Assembly (NCBI GenBank): GCA_039602395.1
Contig: JBCNJP010000025.1
Span: 40,165,355 to 40,229,354 of the forward strand
Source: Deinandra increscens subsp. villosa
Taxonomy: Eukaryota > Streptophyta > Magnoliopsida > Asterales > Asteraceae
Direction of reading: 5' to 3'
Length of the DNA stretch: 64,000 nt
Positions 20,478-33,300 of the stretch are shown here, piece by piece (within the stretch, counting starts at the first letter, position 1; the number at the start of each line of letters is the position of its first letter). The translations under genes were made by a program, and so were the position numbers. The notes beneath the pieces are model-generated. The model did not search any database, was not told where the DNA came from, and worked only from the letters and a program-made list of their open reading frames with translations.

Positions 20478-23127
20478 TGTCACACCCCCAATCTCCACTA
20501 ACGGAGTATAACCGTGCGGGGTGTGATCCAGACCAGGATCCAAGTCTTTAGTTACAACCAAGCCATAGTTAAAGGGGTAAACAGTCATGTATTACATTAA
20601 ATAAATCAGAGTTTACATTTCACAAAAATCAGCGGAAACATTAAAAGTTTATAAGGTTGTTGTTTAGTAAAAGTGATTACTAAGGTATCTGAAATACGAC
20701 TTTCAAAAGGGTTTCACAAAGAACAAGTACTGCCAACGCCCGTGCCATCCATGATCCTCCAAGCCACCTGAAAAGCATTCAACAATCAAGTGTCAGCCAA
20801 GGCTGGTGAGTTCACTAAAGCGATCTACCCGTCACAAGTAGACCTAATGTTTATGAATAAAGACAGGTACAACACAATCAATATCATAAGACCTGTAAAA
20901 TTTTCCATATCGTAGGTAGCTAGCCTAACTTATGCACATTTGAATTGTTCGCAACCGAAGCTGACAATGTATAGGGATTACCTACGGATTTGCCTTCCCG
21001 TGTCCTGAAAGACCACGGAGGGTAGGATAACATTGGTCCCAGTCCGACCTCCAGTCAGGTTGGTGCATCACGTGCACCGCTGGGCGGGGGTGTCAATCCC
21101 CAGTAGTACTACTCAACATCACCTAGCTATTCTATATTAACGGTCCGAATGTAAGGACTTTTGAAGTTTAACAATCAATTCAATGATACATATGATATTT
21201 GGTCGGAAAAAGTTTACTTAGTAAGAAATACCTTACCGTTGCGCATTATCGTCCCTGAATGGACATAGCAACATATAGTAATGAACTCACCTGAGGGGGC
21301 ACTGGTACTCAGCCAAAAGAAGCAATAGGTTGGTCACAATCAACCTACTCGGGCAAATATGACCTAAACGGGTTAGGAGGTGTCGCGAGGACTAAAATAG
21401 CAATCTTAGCTCCTAAACATGTTTCATGCAATCATACAAGTCACTCAATGCACATACAAGTCCCAGATTGGGAGAAAATCAAGAAATTGCAATTTTTGTC
21501 AAAATTGACCCAGAAAGTCAAACTTCAAGCACTTAACTAGTGGCATAGCTAAAATCCACAATACTTGGAATTAAATCTTTAAATTTTACAGGCATATACT
21601 ACATATCAATTAGGATTTGTTTCAAAAAGAATCAAGTAAAAAGGTTAAGGTATGAGAAAGTTATGCACGTCGGAAGTTGACACTTTTGGCATTTAGCAAA
21701 CAAGTCAAGGTAAAATGGAAACTTGCATAACTCACTCAAAGTTTTGAATTTATGAACCAACTTCTCCAGATCTTACTTTTAACATATAAACATCATTTAA
21801 AAATAGCAAACTCGTCAATAAAACAAGATTAGCATGCTCAACCAATTTGAAAAGTCTACTTTTCACAGAAAATGACAGCTTTGCACACCTAACTTGCAGC
21901 TGTGTTTTGGATGACCAAACGGAGGTTTTAGAAAGTGTGCGAGTAGGCGTTGTAAAGCTAAGACATTATAAATTTACTACGGAAAAAGAATCAACTGATT
22001 TCGAAAAAAATTGAGTGAGTTATGACCTCTGCAAGTCAGCCTAAAAATCTGGACGAATCTGTCCATACTTTATAGTTTGCAAAGATTTCGGTTTTCTAAT
22101 TTTGAGCAACAATTTGGTCATCCAACACCTACTAACATAATTATAAACACTTTAACATGGATTTTCAGTTCTCAACATGTTCATATCAAGTTCATAGCAA
22201 AAACCCAACATAGTAATTAGCATTCAAGCACATATACCCAATTTCTATGTCCAAACACCCAACATGCATAAAAGAACATTCATAGCAGATTTGAACACAA
22301 TTTCCAGCCCTTAAACCCAACTTCAAGTCAGCCCCAAATCAGCCTTTAACATACCTTAACTTAAAACATGATTTATGAGCATAGAAGCTCACTATTTAGC
22401 ATTCAAACACAAAAGAACACACATGCAACCATGAATTTCGGATTCCAGATTTTAGGGCTTACAAGTTAGAGAGAGAAATCGCAGGTGGGAGGAGAGGAGA
22501 AGAAGAAGGAGCTTCCTTTGGTGTTCTTGAAGCTTGTAGGAGCTTAGGATCTTCGAATTTTACCTCTTTATGCTTGATTTCTCCAAAAATCGCGATTGTG
22601 TGTGTGTGTGTTGAGTCGTGAAGAAGAGAGGGAGAGGGGAGCTGAGATCGTGAATGGGGGTGGGGGATGGGTTTTGTGCAGATTTTGATTAAGTATAAAT
22701 TACCATTTAAGCCCCTCAAGTTTCATTTTTAAGCATAAGGGTATAAAACTCATTTTAAGTGGGTTTTTAACTAAAAGTTGTAAAGTAAAAATTTTAAAAA
22801 CATCACCAATTGTTTGAAACTCATTTAACATGCAAGACTTAGTCGGGACAAGTATAAATATCATTTACACATGAAAATTCAAATTTACACACAAAGCCCG
22901 GCTTTGCATAAAAAATGCAATTTTTCACAACTAACACATAAGATCGCGAAATGAGTTCACGAAACAAGTTACTAAAATTAATTAGCAAATAAACATGAAT
23001 AAACATGTAATCATTTAAATAACGGGTCTCGGGTTCGTTAACGGAACTAACGGAACTAACGGAAAAAGTTAACGGAGTTAACGGAAGAAAGTTAGCGGAG
23101 TTAACCTGGAAGGTTGCAATTGTCACA
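20478..23127 (-). repeat. 3' LTR of the LARD-like element (2650 bp)
   Basis: Plus strand reads TGTCACACCCCCAATC ... AATTGTCACA. Nearly identical to 27607-30250. Near the sense start it has a cluster of GTTAACGGA words (23037-23105). Confidence 0.95.
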
Positions 23128-23142
23128 GCCTCCCCATGTTAA
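23128..23142 (-). other. Polypurine tract of the LARD-like element
   Basis: In minus sense AACATGGGGAGGC directly precedes the TGTGACA LTR start. It is preceded by CGGGACGAAAATTC, a phrase typical of Tekay-type 3' ends. Confidence 0.75.
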
Positions 23143-26100
23143 AGAATTTTCGTCCCGAAAATTGTCGTAACGCTCAAGGTGCGTAAAATTTCTAGTTGTC
23201 ACATCGTTCCCGAGTTGAAAGGAAATTTCCTTCAGTGCTAACTGTTTCACGGAATTTGCCCTGATAGTGTTATTATTAGAGAATCCAAGTTCTCTGTTCC
23301 AAGGGGAGTGATGGATGGTATATGATTAAAAGCATTGAATGGGCATTGCGCACGAGCGTATAAAGAGTGATTTTTCTATGACAAACGTATCTACGAGTTA
23401 GTTGAATCGCATCTCATGGTCAGGTTTGACAAGTGCCACGATGACACCGTATCCGATATCAAAATATTTAACGCGACGAAGTAACCATACGTCCGAGTAA
23501 CCTTCAGCTATAGTATCCAATAAGATAACATAAAGTATTGTGTCACATGACACGATAGAGGCAAAAAGTGCTGCAAAAAGGTTTGAGTGTTAACGTATCT
23601 AGAGAGTGGGTTTGCATCCTTGAATTTGGCTAAGATCGGGTGGTTCTTATAGTTCGCAGAAAAGTACCAATAGCATAGCGAGTAAACGTGGTAATCTCAT
23701 AAAGAGTCGCTCAGCTTCACCAAGCCGGTGACTGGTTTTGAATGTAGGCGTTCTCGCGATAGATAAGCAATGATATGCCGGAAAACGCAATGACTAGAGG
23801 ACAAATATAAACATTTCACCAATTCCCCTGGTGAAATGAGACGAGTACGGGTCTGGGACGAGTGAACGTTGATAAGGGTCCTGGAAAGGTCATGGGGTTA
23901 CTCCAAGGAACATGTGATTTGTCTTTTATAATACAAGACTTGAGTTGTTAAAACGTTGTTGTGTTCATTTGGGTCGTAATTTATATTTGACTCTTAGGAG
24001 GAAAGTTATATCAAGATGTTTCCTCTCAATCTAGAGGGTTGGAAAACAATGCGTTTTATTTGATTAAACTGTGTATGTCCCTTCTAGTGAAAATATGCAT
24101 GAGGGACTTGGGAAATCGTAACAGAAATAACAATATAATTTTGCTTTATTGTAGGCAATGCCCCATTAAATGAAGTTTCTCAAAATAAGGTTTTTGTCTA
24201 TAATTTCAAGGTAAATTTGTGGTTCAGCACTGATCCCACCTTCCACATGTCGTTAGTGCTTATGTATAGGGTGTACCGCAGCTAACCCACCACACTACCA
24301 GCACGTTGAGGGTGCACCGGTTTCCTTGTCATTCCTGGCTATTTGACAAATCTTGTTAGATAATATACTTGAAAATAAGGTTTTTCTTTATGTTGATTCC
24401 TGGTGCTTTTGAGTTTGAATGGGAGAGAAAAATTTGAACCCATGCAATCATGTGAAAAATTTGAATTTTACGACAAAAAGGTTTTTCCATGTTTTCGGTC
24501 GGTGGGGGTCTTCGTCTAGGGTGCGGATGATTAAGGGTTTAGCGGACGAAATGCGAATACAATTTGAGTTTCTAAAGAGGATTCAAAAGAGAAGGTAGTC
24601 TTTCACGTTTAGGTTTAAAATGAGGTTCGCCAACATGGGATATATCGTTACGAATATTACCCTCCGGTAAAGATTCAAAATAGGGGTGACGTTCTAATGA
24701 CCGAAAGTTTCTTTGTGGAGGCGTGAATGATATCAAGTAGGGGAATACAGATTTAGGATGAAGAGCGAGGCGTTTAGTGTAGGATAGTTACAACTGGTCG
24801 ATCCAGTACCATTCTGACGAGTCTGGAGAAAAACGATTTGGGTTGACCGATATCAATGCGATTGTGTCGACGGTGGAACCATACAGAAGAATCGAGCACC
24901 AGCTTATATCGGCCCTCAAGAGTAAGTAAAAGTGCAAACGCGTAGTAGGAGTAGGTTTCCGAAATACCAAGTGCTGACGATTTCAAAATACTAGCTGACT
25001 TTCAATGAATGCAAATACGAGTTGTAGCTAAGGTTTCGCGGGGTTTATTGCGTATCGAAAAGTCGCATTGCACATAAGATGTAAAAATATCGGGTACTTG
25101 GGTCGCTTTCGATGATCCTCGGGTAGCTCGCCGCATAAATGATAAATTCAAACGTGTCTTCGCCAATTCTGGAGTCAATCTACTTCCTTACGCGTGTTAT
25201 CGAGAGTTCGAATCAATCATTTGGTTCAGTCACCATTGGTTATGAAACAGGGGTTACCAAGGAAAGTCTTTCTAGAGAAGGAGGAATGAGGACAATGGAT
25301 AACGATGTATGATGTTGTGGAACTTTCCTAGCATAATGCTGCCTAGTGTTGGTTGTCAATGTTTGTCGTACGGGAGCTTCTGACAAAGAAGTGCATGGAA
25401 AAGTCATTGATGAGGTTAACTAGCCACAATGGCTCAAGGCTTGGAGACCTTCCAAGTAACACAGGGTAAAAAGAGTAGAAGGTTTGGTAGTTAAGTTCGC
25501 AGACGGATCGTGTGTTGAAGACAAAGCAGATTGTACGGGTTCGAGAAGTAATCAACATTGCTCCGTTGGGTGAAACAGTATTTGTAGTGAGGTAATAAGT
25601 GTTTAAAATCGTGACGAGGCTACTAGTCGAGAGAGAAGAACTTCATAAGATTTTCCTGCCGAAAGGTTAGTTCTAATGGTTGAGGTGTAATTGTCCATTC
25701 AAGACGTCCGGGCTTCCATCAGGTTAGAGTTTATGAAGTCGTTGTACAATTGCGAGGGCTTGCAGGGTGGTTATAGCGGTAAATTTCATAAGAGTAGAAT
25801 TAAGAGTGCGGATAAATCAAGATCAGTTATAAGTTTAACCACGGATCGCTCGCAGCGAGGGGAGGTCTCGTCACCAAATGATGTAAGTGATATGATGTCT
25901 CACAGGGGTTATCATTTGCACCAGCATTTCTAAAGGATTTTGATAGGTTGGATACTATATCTAGAAGAAAGGAGAACAAGTGTGATAGCAAAATGAACTT
26001 TGCTATATGTCCTCAACCATATGGTTGAGTCCCTTTAGCTTGAGAAATTGATGTTAGGGAATTTTTGAAAATGCAAGGTCGTATTCCTTACAACCGACGG

Positions 26101-26754
26101 TCTGCCGAGCAGGATTCCCCAGGGCTTCCATACACTGCAAATTACATTTACGTGTGCACCCGTAACGGCAACTTACCTTGTATGGTCACTCTGGTTCCTC
26201 TTACTTTAGCTACCAGGTTCGATGGGGTAGTATGTGGTTTCCAAGGGGTAAGTATCAAGAATGTGGTCATTAAATCAAAGGTAACTGACTGGGATTTGCC
26301 AAGGAGACAAGTTCTGAGAAAATCAGCTCATCTAATTTAAAGTTTATCGTAGGTACAATTTGGTAAGCAAGTGGTTCAGTAGGAGTATGGGCAGGGCAGG
26401 CTACAATGCCTCCAACTTACTTAAAGATATAGAGTAGTTATTGTCTGACTCGATCACGAATCCGTTATATACACATATGTTTATATATATACTGAGAGAA
26501 TCTCATATTGTACTTAGTCATCACATGCCTGATTTCATTTATGTTACTAAAGTCACATTCACGTTGAATTATCACACAACACTATGTGATTTATAATGCG
26601 AGGTCTAAATTGACCAAGGAAAAGAGTGTCAACATTTTTGGGTAACAGACGCAGTCACAAGAATCCCATGAGAAATCATCTGATTTTATACAATGTTGCC
26701 CTATACGAGGCTAAACATTTAGTTATACGTGTAGGTCACTAAAAACAGGTTGCT
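23143..26754 (-). other. Non-coding internal region of the LARD-like element
   Basis: Short ORFs only (all under ~100 codons) in both strands. I looked for DTGA, YxDD, DNGxQF and CCHC motifs in minus sense and found none. Moderate GC, no tandem repeats. Purpose unknown. Confidence 0.7.
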
Positions 26755-27369
26755 GGTTGTTAAAGCATGTAGCAAATCGTTAAGGCCAATTACCAAATCG
26801 TTAAGAGGAGCCACCAAGTCGTTAAGAGCAAATGGGGCAAGTCGTTAACGCTTAAAAACTCAACCAAATCGTTAAGGCAAAATACCCAAATCGTTAAGAA
26901 CACTGTTGGGAGTCAAATCGTTAAGCACAAAGAAAGCCTGATCGTTAAGACCAATCCCATGCAAGTCGTTAAGTTCAAAAAGTGGCAAATCGTTAAGAAC
27001 AAATCATGTCAAGTTGTTAAGAACAAATCAGGTCAAGTTGTTAAGAACAAATCAGGTCAGATCTTTAAGAACAATTTCAGGTCAGATCTTTAAGAACAAA
27101 TTCAGGTCAGATCTTTAAGAACAAAAATCAGGTCAGATCTTTAAGAACAAAATCTGGTCAGATCTTTAAGAACAAAATCAGGTCAGATCTTTAAGAACAA
27201 AATCAGGTCAGATCTTTAAGAACAAAATCTGGTCAGATCTTTAAGAACAAAATCAGGTCAGATCTTTAAGAACAAAATCAGGTCAGATCTTTAAGAACAA
27301 AATCTGGTCAGATCTTTAAGAACAAAATCTGGTCAGATCTTTAAGAACAAATGGGACCAAATCGTTAAG
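26755..27369 (-). repeat. 25-bp minisatellite array in the LARD 5' leader
   Basis: About 25 units in 615 bp. Twelve near-perfect 25-bp copies with core GTCAGATCTTTAAGAAC (27055-27350) are flanked by about 13 diverged units with core AAATCGTTAAG on both sides. In the element's sense the array starts about 220 nt after the PBS. Spacer bases vary most; the TTAAG core is kept. Confidence 0.95.
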
Positions 27370-27591
27370 AGGGAAATGCAAAATCAAGTAAATTATTTCT
27401 AAGTCTCGGGAAAGAAAAGTTTCTACCAAGAATCAAGTTCCTATACTAACACGAGGCAGAAATTTCTAAATGAGGATCACCTTTGGCACGCGGAGCAGTA
27501 CTTTCGGGAAGCATTGTAACCAAAGTTTTCAAAACAGTTACAGTCCGGAAAATTTTACTTCTAAAAATGTTCTGGTTCGCTGTAACCAAGG

Positions 27592-27603
27592 GCTCTGATA
27601 CCA
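27592..27603 (-). other. Primer-binding site, tRNA-iMet type (LARD-like element)
   Basis: Plus strand GCTCTGATACCA = minus TGGTATCAGAGC, 3 bp from the LTR at 27607. It fixes the element's orientation as minus. Confidence 0.95.
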
Positions 27604-27606
27604 ATC

Positions 27607-30250
27607 TGTCACACCCCCAATCTCCACTAACGGAGTATAACCGTGCGGGGTATGATCCAGACCAGGATCCAAGTCTTTAGTAACAACCAAGCCATAGTTA
27701 AAGGGGTAAACAGTCATGTATTACATTAAATAAATCAGAGTTTACATTTCACAAAAATCGGCGGAAACATTAAAAGTTTACAAGGTTGTTGTTTAGTAAA
27801 AGTGATTACTAAGGTATCTGAAATACGACTTTCAAAAGGGTTTCACAAAGAACAAGTACTTCCAACGCCCGTGCCATCCATGATCCTCCAAGCCACCTGA
27901 AAAGCATTCAACAATCAAGTGTCAGCCAAGGCTGGTGAGTTCACTAAAGCGATCTACCCGTCACAAGTAGACCTAATGTTTATGAATAAAGACAGGTACA
28001 ACACAATCAATATCATAAGACCTGTAAAATTTTCCATATCGTAGGTAGCTAGCCTAATTTATGCACATTTGAATTGTTCGCAACCGAAGCTGACAATGTA
28101 TAGGGATTACCTACGGATTTGCCTTCCCGTGTCCTGAAAGACCACGGAGGGTAGGATAACATTGGTCCCAGTCCGACCTCCAGTCAGGTTGGTGCATCAC
28201 GTGCACCGCTGGGCGGGGGTGTCAATCCCCAGTAGTACTACTCAACATCACCTAGCTATTCTATATTAACGGTCCGAATGTAAGGACTTTTGAAGTTTAA
28301 CAATCAATTCAATGATACATATGATATTTGGTCGGAAAAAGTTTACTTAGTAAGAAATACCTTACCGTTGCGCATTATCGTCCCTGAATGGACATAGCAA
28401 CATATAGTAATGAACTCACCTGAGGGGGGCACTGGTACTCAGCCAAAAGAAGCAATAGGTTGGTCACAATCAACCTAATCGGGCAAATATGACCTAAACG
28501 GGTTAGGAGGTGTCGCGAGGACTAAAATAGAAATCTTAGCTCCTATAACATGTTTCATGCAATCATACAAGTCACTCAATGCACATACAAGTCCCAGATT
28601 GGGAGAAAATCAAGAAATTGCAATTTTTGTCAAAGTTGACCCAGAAAGTCAAACTTCAAGCACTTAACTAGTGGCATAGCTAAAATCCACAATACTTGGA
28701 ACTAACTCTTTAAATTTTACAGGCATATACTACATATCAATTAGGATTTGTTGCAAAAAGAATCAAGTAAAAAGGTTAAGGTATGAGAAAGTTATGCACG
28801 TCGGAAGTTGACACTTTTGGCATTTAGCAAACAAGTCAAGGTAAAATGAAAACTTGCATAACTCACTCAAAGTTTTGAATTTATGAACCAAATTCTCCAG
28901 ATCTTACTTTTAACATATAAACATCATTTAAAAATAGCAAACTCGTCAATAAAACAAGATTAGCATGCTCAACCAATTTGAAAAGTCTACTTTTCACAGA
29001 AAATGACAGCTTTGCACACCTAACTTTCAGCTGTGTTTTGGATGACCAAACGGAGGTTTTAGAAAGTGTGCGAGTAGGCGTTGTAAAGCTAAGACATGAA
29101 AATTTACTACGGAAAAAGAATCAACTGATTTCGATAAAAATTGAGTGAGTTATGACCTCTGCAAGTCAGCCTAAAAATCTGGACGAATCTGTCCATACTT
29201 TATAGTTTGCAAAGATTTCGGTTTTCTAATTTTGAGCAACAATTTGGTCATCCAACACCTACTAACATAATTATAAACACTTTAACATGGATTTTCAGTT
29301 CTCAACATGTTCATATCAAGTTCATAGCAAAAACCCAACATAGTAATTAGCATTCAAGCACATATACCCAATTTCTATGTCCAAACACCCAACATGCATA
29401 AAAGAACATTCATAGCAGATTTGAACACAATTTCCAGCCCTTAAACCCAACTTCAAGTCAGCCCCAAATCAGCCTTTAACATACCTTAACTTAAAACATG
29501 ATTTATGAGCATAGAAGCTCACCATTTAGCATTCAAACACAAAAGAACACACATGCAACCATGAATTTCGGATTCAAGATTTTAGGGCTTACAAGTTAGA
29601 GAGAGAAATCACAGGTGGGAGGAGAGGAGAAGAAGAAGGAGCTTCCTTTGGTGTTCTTGAAGCTTGTAGGAGCTTAGGATCTTCGAATTTTACCTCTTTA
29701 CGCTTGATTTCTCCAAAAATCGCGATTGTGTGTGTGTGTGTGTTGAGTCGTGAAGAAGAGAGGGAGAGGGGAGCTGAGATCGTGAATGGGGGTGGGGAAT
29801 GGGTTTTGTGCAGATTTTGATTAAGTATAAATTACCATTTAAGCCCCTCAAGTTTCATTTTTAAGCATAAGGGTATAAAACTCATTTTAAGTGGGTTTTT
29901 AACTAAAAGTTGTAAAGTAAAAATTTTAAAAACATCACCAATTGTTTTAAACTCATTTAACATGCAAGACTTAGTCGGGACAAGTATAAATATCATTTAC
30001 ACATGAAAATTCAAATTTACACACAAAGCCCGGCTTTGCATAAAAAATGCAATTTTTCACAACTAACACATAAGATCGCGAAATGAGTTCACGAAACAAG
30101 TTACTAAAATTAATTAGCAAATAAACATGTAATCATTTAAATAACGGGTCTCGGGTTCGTTAACGGAACTAACGGAACTAACGGAAAAAGTTAACGGAGT
30201 TAACCGAAAAAAAGTTAGCGTTGTTAACTTGGAAGGTTGCAATTGTCACA
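27607..30250 (-). repeat. 5' LTR of the LARD-like element (2644 bp)
   Basis: Partner of 20478-23127. Differences include GT-repeat length (about 29728), a missing short block near 30120 and scattered substitutions. Confidence 0.95.
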
Positions 30251-30304
30251 TGGATAGTTATGTTGAACTTTGTTTTCGCATAACGCATATGGATTGTTAA
30301 TAAG

Positions 30305-33300
30305 ATGCTAACCTATTGTGAACTTTCAGTTGCAATGGTGAATGAAGATGATCAAGGGGGAGCTTTGACGGAAGCCATGTTGGCGGAAGTCAAGAAGATT
30401 GTATCCGATGAAGTTGAGACCTCCGTGGATGCCAGTATACGACTCCACGTGGGTAAGATGGAAGAAACTCTAATGGAGTTATTGGATAAAAGGCTTGAGG
30501 CTTTGAAGGATGAATTGAGGGGTGAAGAAAGTGCAGCTAAAGACAAGGGGAAGTGCACGTACAAAGACTTTATGGCGTGCAAGCCTCCACTTTACACTAG
30601 TGAAGCAAATCCGATAGCTTGCCACAGGTGGCTAACGGATATGGAAGATGTGTTTGAAAGAAGCAAGTGTGATCCAAGGGATCAGGTGATGTTCGCTACC
30701 GGTCAATTACGGACGCGAGCAAAAGATTGGTGGGACATAATGAAGCTTGAAAAAGGAAGGGAAGTGGCGAATGCCATGGAATGGGGGCAATTTAAAGAAT
30801 TGTTTGAAACTCACCATAGCCCTCAATCGGAGGTGGAAAAGTTGCAAGAAGAGCTCTCTCTATTTCGACAGAAGAAAGGGCAACCAATTGCGGAGGTGAT
30901 AGGCTTCTTCCTTGACAGGGTGAAGTTTTGTAAAGATGAGTTGCGAACCGAGAGACAGAAAATTCATCGGTTCAATGGCATGTTACACATGGACTTTAGG
31001 GAGTTTATAAATGCCTCTAAATGTCAAACCCTTGAAGAATTGATCAATGCGGCACGTGAAAGAGAGATGGAAATTAAGAGACAAGTTGAAAGGGGTGAAA
31101 AGAGAGGGATTGAGAGTAGTGCCACCCCTAGTAAGAAACCCAAGGTGGTGGAGACTCCAAAGAAGAATGAGGGTAAAAGTGGTGGGACCTCGGGATGTCC
31201 CCACTGCGGTCGAATGCATAAGGGCGAATGTTATCTAAAGACAAAGCCATGTTACAACTGTGGGAAAACGGGACATGGGTACGCTCAGTGCCCTAGTCCT
31301 ACAAAGTTGGGTTACAACTGTGGCCAGGCGGGCCACAAGAAGAGTGAATGCCCGGGGTTAAATCCGGGGGGAGGTTCAAGTGGAGTAAAGGTAGAGATTC
31401 CCAAAGCCAGAGGGAGATCTTATCAAATGACCGTGGAAGAAGGAAAGGTAGATCCAGGGGTGGTGACAGGTATATTCCTTGTAAATTCCATTCCTGTTCA
31501 TGTATTGTTTGATACGGGTGCGAGTAGGTCGTTTGTTTCACTCGACCTTATTCTTCATCCATCCTTTGTTACTGATAAGTTGTTTGTACCTTTAGAAGTA
31601 GAGATAGCTGATAACAAGAGTGTGGTAGTATTTGATGTATGTCGTAACTGTAACATTTCCATTGAAGGGGAAGACTATCCAATTGATCTCATACCCATGT
31701 TAATGGGAGAGTTCAAGGTAATAGTGGGGATGGATTGGTTATCGAAGTACCAAGCCAACGTAGACTGTCGCCGCAAGGCGATACAATTAATGTCGCCAAG
31801 CGGAAAGAATGTTCAAATCCAGGGAGAAAGAAAAAATAAGATGATGCTATGCTCGGTTATGAAGGCTAGGAAGTACATCCAACACGGGTGTAAATCTTTC
31901 CTGGCCTATGTGAAGGATACTACCATGGAGAATAAAAATATGGAAGAGGTACCAATAGTTCGGGAGTATTCTGATGTGTTCCCGGAAGATTTGCCCGGTA
32001 TTCCACCAGATAGAGAGGTGGAGTTCCGCATTGAATTAATACCTGGTGCCAAGCCGGTTGCTAAGCCCCCGTATCGTTTGGCTCCTACAAAGATGCAAGA
32101 GTTGATGAATCAGTTACAAGAGCTACTTGACAAAGGGTTTATTCGACCCAGTGTTTCCCCTTGGGGAGCACCGGTCCTCTTTGTTAAAAAGAAGGATGGT
32201 AGGTTAAGGATGTGTATAGACTACAGAGAACTGAACAAGCTAACTGTGAAGAACCGATACCCATTGCCTCGAATTGACGATTTATTTGACCAATTACAAG
32301 GCGCGAGTTGGTTTTCTAAGATTGACTTAAGATCGGGCTATCATCAATTGAAGGTGAGAGAAGAGGATATACCGAAGACGGCGTTTCGAACTCGTTACGG
32401 GCATTACGAGTTTCTGGTAATGTCTTTCGGGTTAACAAATGCACCCGCGGCTTTCATGGATCTTATGAACCGCGTGTGTAGACCTATGTTAGATAGATCG
32501 GTTATCGTCTTTACTGACGATATACTTGTGTATTCGAAGAATAAGGAGGAGCACACCCAACATCTACGCGAGGTGATGGAACTTTTAAGAAAAGAAAAGT
32601 TGTATGCGAAATTCTCAAAGTGCTCCTTCTGGCTAAGAGAGGTACAATTCTTGGGGCACGTGATCAACTCTGAAGGTGTCCTGGTGGATCCCTCCAAGGT
32701 TGAAGCAATAACAAAATGGGGTACACCGAAAAGTCCAACGGAAATACGTAGCTTCTTGGGCTTGGCGGGTTATTACAGGAGATTTATACAAGATTTCTCC
32801 AAGATAGCCTTGCCTTTAACCAAGTTAACTCGGAAAGATGTGAAGTTTGAATGGGGAAGAGAACAAGAGGGATCCTTTAGAATCTTAAAGGAAAAATTAA
32901 CGCACGCTCCGGTATTGACTTTACCGGAGGGCACGGAAGACTTGGTGGTTTACTCGGATGCTTCATACCTTGGCCTCGGGTGCGTACTTATGCAACGAGG
33001 AAAGGTAATTGCTTATGCCTCTAGACAGCTGAAGACTAATGAGGCTAAGTATCCTACTCATGATCTAGAGTTAGCCGCAGTGGTTTTTGCTTTAAAGATT
33101 TGGCGACACTACCTCTATGGGGTTAAGTGTACCATTTATACAGACCACAAAAGTTTGAAATACTTTTTCGATCAAAAGGAGTTGAATATGAGACAGAGAA
33201 GATGGCTGGAGCTTATCAAGGATTATGATTGTGAAATAAAATATCATCCTGGAAAGGCTAATGTGGTGGCGGATGCCCTAAGTAGGAAAGGGGGTTTGAC

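Larger units (their letters stand above)
20478..30250 (-). mobile_element. LARD-like non-coding LTR retrotransposon inserted in the chromovirus
   Basis: Two 2.65-kb LTRs in minus orientation (TGTGACA...TGTGACA), a tRNA-iMet PBS next to the right LTR and a PPT next to the left LTR. An exact TSD TGGAT is at 20473-20477 and 30251-30255. The 4.48-kb internal region has no ORF longer than about 100 codons and no recognisable gag or pol motif in any frame. The LTRs differ only at scattered bases, so the copy is young, and the lack of coding sequence is therefore probably original rather than decay. This fits the LARD class (large retrotransposon derivatives), which depend on proteins of a partner element. 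PBS and PPT style resemble Tekay, a likely partner. Confidence 0.92.

Noticed and set aside
22459..22719. 86-codon minus ORF in the LARD LTR as a peptide gene
   Set aside because: It lies in a microsatellite- and GA-rich part of the LTR; the other LTR copy has a length change that breaks it.
26460..26500. AT-rich palindromic stretch (TATACACATATG...ATATATAC) as a replication or matrix site
   Set aside because: Simple AT sequence with no further support.
26755..27369. Regular 25-bp repeats looking like a CRISPR array
   Set aside because: Units are directly tandem without unique spacers, lie inside a plant LTR element with PBS, PPT and TSD, and no cas-like gene exists.
20478..30250. Two 2.65-kb repeats read as a segmental duplication
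   Set aside because: Exact 5-bp TSD, TG...CA ends, PBS and PPT show they are LTRs of one element.
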